Below are positions 12,755 through 18,694 of a stretch of DNA of 20,424 bases, piece by piece; position 1 is the first letter of the stretch; the number at the start of each line of letters is the position of its first letter. A model generated the notes under the pieces. The model saw only the letters and a list, made by a program, of their open reading frames with translations, was not told where the DNA came from and ran no database searches. The DNA is from Elusimicrobiota bacterium (GTDB taxonomy: Bacteria; Elusimicrobiota; Elusimicrobia; UBA1565; UBA9628). The DNA is taken from the NCBI GenBank assembly GCA_028871595.1, contig JAGWMT010000025.1, positions 1-20,424 on the forward strand, in the 5' to 3' direction. Made by a program: the position numbers and the translations under genes.

Positions 12755-15030
12755 CGGATCACGACCACCGTGCCGCTGAACGTCCTGCCCTCGGCCCGGA
12801 TTTCATAGATGTAAACGCCGCGCGGGACAACGCGGCCGCCGGACTTGCCGTCCCACATCAGGCTCGCGCCGGCGACGGGGCCGGGCGACATGTCGGAGAC
12901 GTACCTGCCGCGCGCGTCGTAGACGCGGCCGCTGAACGCGGAGTCGCGTGGGTTGTCGAAAGTGAAGACGACGGTGTCGTTCAAGCCGTCGCCGTTGGGC
13001 GTGAGCGCTCGGTTGGAGACGCCGGAGACGTCGAAATTGAACGCCTGGCTGCGCAGGACGGTCCGGACCTGATAGTTGCCGACGAGGCCGGACTGAACGC
13101 GGACCTCCTGCGCGACGGGGTCGACGCGGCCGTAAATCTGCGCCGCTTTCGCGCCGTCGACGTAATAGGCCGAGAGGTTCGCGGGGTCGTTGGTCGCCGC
13201 CGTGCCTGCGGAGCTGGGAACGATGAAGCCTCCCGCCGTCGCATAGTGCAGGGCGATGGGGTAGCCCGCGCCGCCCGTCGGCAGGACCGCGGGCTGGTTG
13301 CTCGGCGAGGCGACGGGAGCAAACGACGCGGACTTCACGACGCGGCCGGCCAGGTCCTGCGGCCGGTCTTCGGCGCGCACCAGCAGCGGCTTGCCGGTCG
13401 AGTTGCCGCCGGCCGCAACGACCCCGGCCAGCGGCGCGGGGATCTCAAGGCGCGTGATCCGGTCGGGATGGACGGCCCAGAGATCGCCCAGGGTATCGAT
13501 CGCCATCGCGGAGTCGGACAAGCCTCCGAGGAAGGCGTCGCGCGAGACGACCTGGTAGTAATAGACGGCGCCGGGCGCCGGGACGGCAGCGGCATAGGAA
13601 AGCGCCGAGGCCGGCGCGGAGCCGATCCAGACCCAGTTCGCGCTCACGATCCCGGTCGCGCGGTACACGTCGTAATGATCGAATTCCCAGGCCGTCGGGA
13701 GGCCCGGCTTCGAGAAAGCCGAGCCGTCGAGATTCGAGGTGATTCCGGCCCAGTTCATCAGGAACACGGTCGCGCCGGAACTCAAACCCCCTTGAAGTCC
13801 GGCGGGGGCCATCGGCGGCAGGTCGAGGACCAGATAGGTCGAGACGGCGACCGAGTAGACGTTGGACGCGTCGCGGCTGTAGAGCGAGAAGTAGGCGGTC
13901 GCGTCGAGAACCAGCGGCGCCTCGGCGTAGGAAGCCGCCGCCACGGTCGACTTGACGACCGAACCGTCGGCGAAGACCATGCCCAGCGGGTAGGGCGTGC
14001 CGTCGGCCAAGGCCGCCGCGATGGGATTCGTGCTGACGAGGATCGTGACGCCGGCCGAGTTCGGAAAGGCGGGGTTGGTCCAGGTCAGCGTCGCGCGGCG
14101 ATTGAGGGCGTCGCCCGCGACGGCGAGGCTCTGGATCGGCGGCACCCCGCCCGAGGCCGTGCGCGTGGTCAGCACGGTGTTGAAGTTCAGGTCGCTTTGC
14201 CAGTCGAGGCTGCCGAGGTTGAAGAAATAGGTCGTCGCGGGCTGGAGGCCCGCCACGGTCAAGGTCACGACCGTGCCGCTCGGCGTCCGCGACGAGACGA
14301 GCGCGCCGCCAAGGAAATTCGTGGAAGAAGCGTCGAGGCGGAACCCCTCGGCCCCGCCCGCGGGCAAGGTCCAGGAGATCGTGACGCTCGTGGCGAACAC
14401 GCCGGTGAAGGCGGATGCTGCGGGCGCGCGCGCGAGGCTTGATTCGGCGCTGGGCGCGGAAGTCTCGGAAGCGACCTTGCGCGCGTCGGCCAGATAGACG
14501 CGCGAGTAGTAGGTCGTGTTCGCGAGCAGGCCGGTCAGCGTCCAGGTTTGGGTCGAGCCCGCCGTCACGGCCGTGGCGAATTCCGTCGTGAAGACGGTCG
14601 GGTCGAAGACGTGCGCCGGATCGGAGGAGCTGTCGATCCTGTAGAAGCCGGCGGCGACGTTCCCCGCGAAGCCGTCCAGCCCGGGCGAGACCCACGAGAG
14701 CGTGAGCGTTCCCGTGTCCTTGGACACGGCCGTGATCGACGTCACGCTGCCCGGCTGGGCGATCAGCGCCATCAGGCCCGGCGACGTCGCGTAGCCCGCG
14801 CCGGAGGCGGTCGAGACCGCGTTCTCGCCGACGGTCGAGTCGAGGATCAGCCCGCCGCCCGACGAGAGCCCGCCGCCCCGAGCCACGACGCTGCGCGCCA
14901 CGGCGACCGCGCCGCCCGCCAACTTCGGCTCGGCGTGAAGGCCGCGCGGGGCGAGCAGCGCCAGCAACGTCAGGAAGAATATTCGGCTCACGAGCGGGGC
15001 CTCTCGCGCCCGGCGCTCCGGCTCGATCAT
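12751..15030 (-). CDS. Secreted FN3-repeat surface protein with CHU_C/FlgD-like C-terminal domain
   Basis: 759 residues from ATG 15028-15030. A GTG at 14986-14988 (residue 15), with GAGAGG upstream, would give a shorter, more usual signal peptide (S-R-I-F-F-L-T-L-L-A-L-L) and is a real alternative. After the signal, residues 53-90 hold the S-G-G-G-L-I-L-D-S-T-V-G-E type segment seen before many FN3 arrays. About four FN3-like domains follow (about 95-520; L-T-L-S-W; V-T-I-S-W-T-L-P; A-T-L-T-W-T-N; repeated T-T-Y-Y/F), then a region without a known fold. The last 90 residues, with L-T-P-N-G-D-G-L-N-D-T-V and W-D-G-K-S-G-G-R-V-V-P-R-G-V-Y-I-Y-E-I, match gliding-motility-type/FlgD-Ig-like C-terminal domains used for secretion and anchoring in type IX systems. 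First gene of the operon; probably a surface adhesin exported with the PorV-like neighbour. Confidence 0.85.
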   Translation of the reverse strand: MIEPERRAREAPLVSRIFFLTLLALLAPRGLHAEPKLAGGAVAVARSVVARGGGLSSGGGLILDSTVGENAVSTASGAGYATSPGLMALIAQPGSVTSITAVSKDTGTLTLSWVSPGLDGFAGNVAAGFYRIDSSSDPAHVFDPTVFTTEFATAVTAGSTQTWTLTGLLANTTYYSRVYLADARKVASETSAPSAESSLARAPAASAFTGVFATSVTISWTLPAGGAEGFRLDASSTNFLGGALVSSRTPSGTVVTLTVAGLQPATTYFFNLGSLDWQSDLNFNTVLTTRTASGGVPPIQSLAVAGDALNRRATLTWTNPAFPNSAGVTILVSTNPIAAALADGTPYPLGMVFADGSVVKSTVAAASYAEAPLVLDATAYFSLYSRDASNVYSVAVSTYLVLDLPPMAPAGLQGGLSSGATVFLMNWAGITSNLDGSAFSKPGLPTAWEFDHYDVYRATGIVSANWVWIGSAPASALSYAAAVPAPGAVYYYQVVSRDAFLGGLSDSAMAIDTLGDLWAVHPDRITRLEIPAPLAGVVAAGGNSTGKPLLVRAEDRPQDLAGRVVKSASFAPVASPSNQPAVLPTGGAGYPIALHYATAGGFIVPSSAGTAATNDPANLSAYYVDGAKAAQIYGRVDPVAQEVRVQSGLVGNYQVRTVLRSQAFNFDVSGVSNRALTPNGDGLNDTVVFTFDNPRDSAFSGRVYDARGRYVSDMSPGPVAGASLMWDGKSGGRVVPRGVYIYEIRAEGRTFSGTVVVIR

Positions 15031-15059
15031 GGTTTTACGCCGATGGCCATCCTTTTTCT

Positions 15060-15088
15060 AGTATCACAGAATATGGGCCTCTTTTCAC
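15060..15088 (-). promoter_or_regulatory. Candidate operon promoter
   Basis: Minus strand GTGAAA (15083-15088), 17-nt spacer, GATACT (15060-15065). Each box matches four of six consensus bases. Transcription would start near 15053, about 23 nt before the ATG at 15030. The intergenic gap 15031-15330 separates the operon from the divergent regulator genes; apart from this promoter and the mini-ORF at 15027-15050 I see nothing definite in it. Confidence 0.35.
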
Positions 15089-15330
15089 CGCGTCGCGACG
15101 GCCGAGGGCCCCTATCTGGACATAAAGCGGCGCATCATTAAAATGCGGCGGAACGGACGCATGGCTTTACCTTGGAAAATCGGCGCGGGCGGAGCCCGGC
15201 CCGCGCGCATCCATGCTAGACTTTCAAGGGTCGGCGCCGAAGCGGGTTCTTCGTTCGCGTCGAGCGGCGTTCTGATCGCGGCGTCGGCAGGCGCCTAAAA
15301 CCATATCTCAATCCACGGCGGTCCCGGCAG

Positions 15331-16149
15331 ATGAAAGGTTTGTGGACGACCGTCCGCGCCCTCCGCGTTCGCGCGGGCTATTCCTCGGCTCGGGCGTTCC
15401 ATGGCGCCTGGCGGCGTCAAGGCGCGGGCGTCTGCAGCTACCAGGCCTACTGCGATATCGAGGCCGGCCGCCTGATCCCTTCACCCCCCCTTGCCGTCCG
15501 CCTGGCCTCGGCGCTCTCCGTGCGGCCGGGAACGCGGCAGGCGGAGGAGTTTCGCGGCGCCTATCTGTTTTCGTCGACCCGTAGCCGAAGCCTGTCCCGG
15601 GTCCTGCTCCAGTCATTGCGCCCGGACATCGTGCGCGCGAACATCGCCGAGCGCATGATGAACGTGGGCATGGCATGCGAGCGCCATGTCCTGACGGCCG
15701 AACAGAGACGCCTGCTCCTGGAACGCCCGGAGGCCGTGCTCAGCTTCATCGTTCTTCACACGATTCCCCGGGCCTGGACGACGGACGGCATTTCGTCGGC
15801 CTTGGGTCTGAGCGCGGCTGACGTCCGCGCGGCCTTGCGGCGGCTCGCCGCGACCGGCCTTGCGCGCCGATGGCGCGGCGCTTACACATGCCCTCAAGCG
15901 GAACGAACCCTCGTCTTTCCAAGGCCGACGCAGGCCGAACGGGAGAGCTTCGGCCGCTCTTTTTTCAGCGGACTCCCATCCGGGCCCTGGGGCCGGCAGC
16001 ACGTCGTCCTGTTTCGAGCAAGCCACGACGGGGCACGTCGGATCGCCCGGCAGGCGGAGAGCATGGCGGCAGCCGTCCGCGCTCTTCATCGACGCTCCGG
16101 CGCGGGGGGCATGTTCTCCGTCGGCTCGTTCGTCTGGAGGATTTCTTGA
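15331..16149 (+). CDS. Putative DNA-binding regulator, first of two tandem paralogues (DUF4423/TIGR02147-like layout)
   Basis: 272 residues from ATG 15331-15333; no strong ribosome binding site. Residues about 6-65 look like an XRE-type helix-turn-helix (R-A-G-Y-S-S-A-R-A-F, then S-Y-Q-A-Y-C-D-I-E-A-G-R-L-I-P-S-P). Residues 136-186 fit a winged helix (T-T-D-G-I-S-S-A-L-G-L-S-A-A-D-V-R-A-A-L, a recognition-helix-like stretch, then a wing), and a C-terminal domain ends A-R-R-I-A-R-Q-A-E-S ... F-S-V-G-S-F-V-W-R-I-S. This order resembles TIGR02147/DUF4423 proteins known from Fibrobacter and relatives; the family name is my best guess. It is transcribed away from the surface operon, with 300 bp between them, and is followed after 2 nt by a paralogue of exactly the same length, so it may control the operon. 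Confidence 0.7.
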   Translation: MKGLWTTVRALRVRAGYSSARAFHGAWRRQGAGVCSYQAYCDIEAGRLIPSPPLAVRLASALSVRPGTRQAEEFRGAYLFSSTRSRSLSRVLLQSLRPDIVRANIAERMMNVGMACERHVLTAEQRRLLLERPEAVLSFIVLHTIPRAWTTDGISSALGLSAADVRAALRRLAATGLARRWRGAYTCPQAERTLVFPRPTQAERESFGRSFFSGLPSGPWGRQHVVLFRASHDGARRIARQAESMAAAVRALHRRSGAGGMFSVGSFVWRIS

Positions 16150-16151
16150 CG

Positions 16152-16970
16152 ATGTCCCGCCCAGGGTTCGCCCTCGCCGTCCAGCGCGTCTCGAGAAGGC
16201 TCAAGTCGTGCCGGGAAGCGGCGGGCTACGGCTCCGCGCGGTCCTTCTACGATTCCGCCGGCGGGCGCTCCGTCCTGGGCTGCGGCTACGAGACCTACCG
16301 CCGTTTGGAGCAACCCGGGCGGCTGCCTAAACCGGGCACGTTCGAGAAGATCTACGAGGAGCTCGAGCATTCCCTCGAACCAAGGCAGCTGCGAACCCTC
16401 GCCCGCGCCTATGCACAGGCCCTCTTGGGCGAGAAAATGTCGGCGTGGCCGCCGGGCGGCGGCGCCAAACTCGTGCGCCGGCACGCCGGCTTGCCTGAGA
16501 CGCCTGATCGTCTCTGGCAGGAGACCTTGTTCGATCCGCGCGACCTGGCGGCAGCCGTCGCGCTTGAAAGCGGGCAGGGACGCGCCCGCGACCTGCCGGA
16601 ACCGGCATCTCGGGCCCGGCGCAGGCTGGGCAGGCTGGTCCGCGCCGGCGTGGCGCGGCGGCGCGGCGGGGTATTCTTCCCCGTTGCGCGCGCGTTTCCC
16701 CTCGCGAGGTCGCGGGCGCCGACCGGGCGCGAACGCAAGGCCTTCCTGGACCGCATCTTCTCGGCGTCGCACGGGACCGCCGAGGTAGTCGGCGGCGCGA
16801 CCGAATTCGTGCATTCCAACCGCGACGATATGGACGAGTTTTCCCGGCATCTGTGGGGGTCCGCCGCTTCTCATGTGCGCAGGACGAGAGCGGAGGCCGG
16901 GCGCGGAGAGCCCGTCTATCTTCTTGAGATACACATCCGGGAGCATATTCCCGAGCGCGAGGACGCGTAA
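16152..16970 (+). CDS. Putative DNA-binding regulator, second tandem paralogue
   Basis: 272 residues from ATG 16152-16154. This start is chosen over the longer open frame upstream because it follows the preceding stop by 2 nt, has GGAGG 11 nt before it, and makes the N-terminus line up with the first paralogue: A-G-Y-G-S-A-R-S-F-Y against A-G-Y-S-S-A-R-A-F-H, and G-Y-E-T-Y-R-R-L-E-Q-P-G-R-L-P-K-P against S-Y-Q-A-Y-C-D-I-E-A-G-R-L-I-P-S-P. The middle (about 125-180) keeps a helix-wing outline but is more diverged and Arg-rich. The end Y-L-L-E-I-H-I-R-E-H is the likely counterpart of the DUF4423 terminal strands. The two probably form a heteromeric or sequentially acting pair. Function is inferred from layout only. 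Confidence 0.7.
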   Translation: MSRPGFALAVQRVSRRLKSCREAAGYGSARSFYDSAGGRSVLGCGYETYRRLEQPGRLPKPGTFEKIYEELEHSLEPRQLRTLARAYAQALLGEKMSAWPPGGGAKLVRRHAGLPETPDRLWQETLFDPRDLAAAVALESGQGRARDLPEPASRARRRLGRLVRAGVARRRGGVFFPVARAFPLARSRAPTGRERKAFLDRIFSASHGTAEVVGGATEFVHSNRDDMDEFSRHLWGSAASHVRRTRAEAGRGEPVYLLEIHIREHIPEREDA

Positions 16971-17045
16971 GTGGGTCGAAAGTCCCGCCGTCATCCAGGC
17001 CCCACGGCCCATGCGGCCCCGGCTCCGCCGGGTTATCCTGCGCAT

Positions 17046-17786
17046 ATGAAATTCCACGTACTCGCTTCTCTCGCGCTGGCGGCCGCGTGCCTGGCCGCCT
17101 GGCCGCGCCGCGTGCAGGCCCGTCCTTTGTCGTGGACCGGCGAAGCGGAGGATTCCGTCGCCGAGTTCGCCGGGAAGGCGGCAAGCCTAGAAGCGCTTCA
17201 AAAGCCGCGCGCCGAGGCCGCGAATTCCGCCGCAATGAGCGCGGACATCCCGGGCGTCCGCGAGACCGTCCGCAGCCTGAAGGCCAGCTTCACTCGGACC
17301 TGCGTCGGCGGACTTCCTCGCTACGCCCTGTATCCCGTCTCCCAGGAGTACGGTCCGTCCGTCTCGGCCGCAGCCGACAGCCTGCAGTCCGACTATCTAT
17401 ACCCGCAGATGAATAATCTGCTGTTGACGCTGGCCGGCGACGGGCCGGGAGCGGCGCTGTCGATCGGCGCGCCGGACGGCGCGAGGCGCGTCCTCGGGAC
17501 GATCGCCCCGGAGGGAACCCCCTGCCGGGAATATCCCGCCGCCGACGTCCGCCTCGATGTCGCGACCGGCGTCGCGGTCGTCCTCTCGGTCGAACCTCGC
17601 ACGGGAATCTTCCGTCCGGCCTGCTACCACGATCCCATCAACGGCTTCTACAAGCTGGACACCTGGACGATTCTGACCGTGGCGTTCCCCCAGGAGACGA
17701 TGACGATCAAAACCGCCGACGGCGCATCCTTCCCCGACAAGGAGAAGTGCCTCAACTACTACGGCCGCCTGAAAACCGGCCGTTGA
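17046..17786 (+). CDS. Secreted protein of unknown function
   Basis: 246 residues from ATG 17046-17048. The start is chosen because it opens a clean signal peptide (M-K-F-H-V-L-A-S-L-A-L-A-A-A-C-L-A-A-W, cleavage likely after V-Q-A, residue 25); a GTG directly after the previous stop (16971) would add 25 Pro/Arg-rich residues and hide the signal. The mature part has four Cys (in T-R-T-C-V-G-G, T-P-C-R-E-Y, R-P-A-C-Y-H-D, E-K-C-L-N-Y-Y) that could make two disulfides, and alternating hydrophobic strands (D-V-A-T-G-V-A-V-V-L-S-V-E; T-W-T-I-L-T-V-A-F). No family recognised. No ribosome binding site is seen before the ATG. It lies 75 bp after the second regulator on the same strand and could be cotranscribed or regulated with it. 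Confidence 0.75.
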   Translation: MKFHVLASLALAAACLAAWPRRVQARPLSWTGEAEDSVAEFAGKAASLEALQKPRAEAANSAAMSADIPGVRETVRSLKASFTRTCVGGLPRYALYPVSQEYGPSVSAAADSLQSDYLYPQMNNLLLTLAGDGPGAALSIGAPDGARRVLGTIAPEGTPCREYPAADVRLDVATGVAVVLSVEPRTGIFRPACYHDPINGFYKLDTWTILTVAFPQETMTIKTADGASFPDKEKCLNYYGRLKTGR

Positions 17787-17853
17787 AACCGCGCAGCGGC
17801 GGCTGAATTTCCCTCTAGGAACCTGGCGGCGAGGGCGAGCGCGATCATCATGC

Positions 17854-18054
17854 TCAAGCCCCGCGCTTGCGGCGGGACGCCACGGTCTCTCCCGCCACGC
17901 CCCAATTGTCCGCGGAAACCTCCTCGATCACCACGTGCGTGGTCTCCGGGTTCTTGCCCAGCATGGTCGCCATCAGCTGGGTCACGGCCTTGATCAATTC
18001 GGCTTTCTTCTCCGGCGTGGCGCCCGGCGTCATCTTGATATTGATAAAGGGCAT
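17854..18054 (-). CDS. 4-oxalocrotonate tautomerase family enzyme
   Basis: 66 residues from ATG 18052-18054, with a full GAGGAGG ribosome binding site 5 nt upstream; this sets the start, although the frame is open further. After Met removal the protein begins with the catalytic Pro1 (P-F-I-N-I-K-M), then G-A-T-P-E-K-K-A-E-L-I-K-A-V-T, H-V-V-I-E-E-V and N-W-G-V-A-G-E, all typical of 4-OT-type small tautomerases, which work as oligomers and shift keto-enol double bonds. Length is normal for the family. The physiological substrate cannot be read from the sequence; no aromatic-degradation genes are nearby. It is divergent from the small TPR-like gene, 82 bp apart, and convergent with the secreted protein gene. 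Confidence 0.92.
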   Translation of the reverse strand: MPFINIKMTPGATPEKKAELIKAVTQLMATMLGKNPETTHVVIEEVSADNWGVAGETVASRRKRGA

Positions 18055-18136
18055 GCGGCCTCCTCGTTGCGAAAAGCGCAATATAGGATACCAGAATCGC
18101 AATAGACTCCGTGCTCCCTCCCGGCTATGCTGAACC

Positions 18137-18685
18137 ATGCTGACAACCCTTCTGACCTGCCTCCTGGGACTGCCGTGCGCGGCGGCCGCGGGACCGCATC
18201 GCGTCTCGACCACGACCGTGGCCACCTCGACCGCCGCGCCCACGCCCACGCCCGGCACGTTGGACAGTTCCAAGATCCGTCTCGACGCTCATGACGCGAA
18301 AGGAGCGCTGGCGGACGCCGAACTGGTGCTCGCCAAAGGCGGCGGCGCCGACGCCTACGCCGCCCGCGCCGACGCCAAGCGCGCGCTGGGCCAACCCATG
18401 GACTCCGTCCTGGCCGACTACGCTTTGGCCGCCAAACTGGACCCGCGGTACATCGAGAAATACCAAGGCCTGATCGCCCAGAGCGAATCGGAGAAGAACC
18501 CGAAGACGGCCAAGGGCGGGACGGGATTGGGCGGAGTGCCGGTGGGGTTCATCGCCTTGAGCATCTTGGTGGGGATGGCGTGCATCGCCGGCGGCGTTCT
18601 GATGTCGCGCGACGGAAAGAAAATGGAGCCGCCCGCGCAGGACGTCCCGGGCGACCCGGACAAGCCCAAGAAGGATATTTCGTAG
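18137..18685 (+). CDS. Small membrane-anchored TPR-like protein
   Basis: 182 residues from ATG 18137-18139. N-terminal signal sequence (L-T-T-L-L-T-C-L-L-G-L-P-C-A-A-A-A) and a Thr/Pro-rich stretch (23-40), then two helical repeats resembling TPR units (about 48-110: A-K-G-A-L-A-D-A-E-L-V-L-A, A-Y-A-A-R-A-D-A-K-R-A-L-G, V-L-A-D-Y-A-L-A-A-K-L-D-P). One transmembrane helix (about 134-158, G-F-I-A-L-S-I-L-V-G-M-A-C-I-A-G-G) and a charged cytoplasmic tail follow. It probably exposes a protein-interaction module outside the inner membrane. The stop lies 9 nt before the GTG of the ABC exporter gene, so the two are likely cotranscribed. No specific family recognised. Confidence 0.75.
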   Translation: MLTTLLTCLLGLPCAAAAGPHRVSTTTVATSTAAPTPTPGTLDSSKIRLDAHDAKGALADAELVLAKGGGADAYAARADAKRALGQPMDSVLADYALAAKLDPRYIEKYQGLIAQSESEKNPKTAKGGTGLGGVPVGFIALSILVGMACIAGGVLMSRDGKKMEPPAQDVPGDPDKPKKDIS

Positions 18686-18694
18686 AATGACGTC

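Noticed and set aside
1691..15030. Prophage or phage tail locus
   Set aside because: Despite fibre-like repeats there is no terminase, portal, capsid, tape-measure, integrase or lysis gene; signal peptides and the PorV-like barrel argue for host surface proteins.
15214..15222. TGC-TAGACT extended -10-like element upstream of the regulator pair
   Set aside because: No -35 at the right spacing and only a partial -10 match; not enough to call a promoter.
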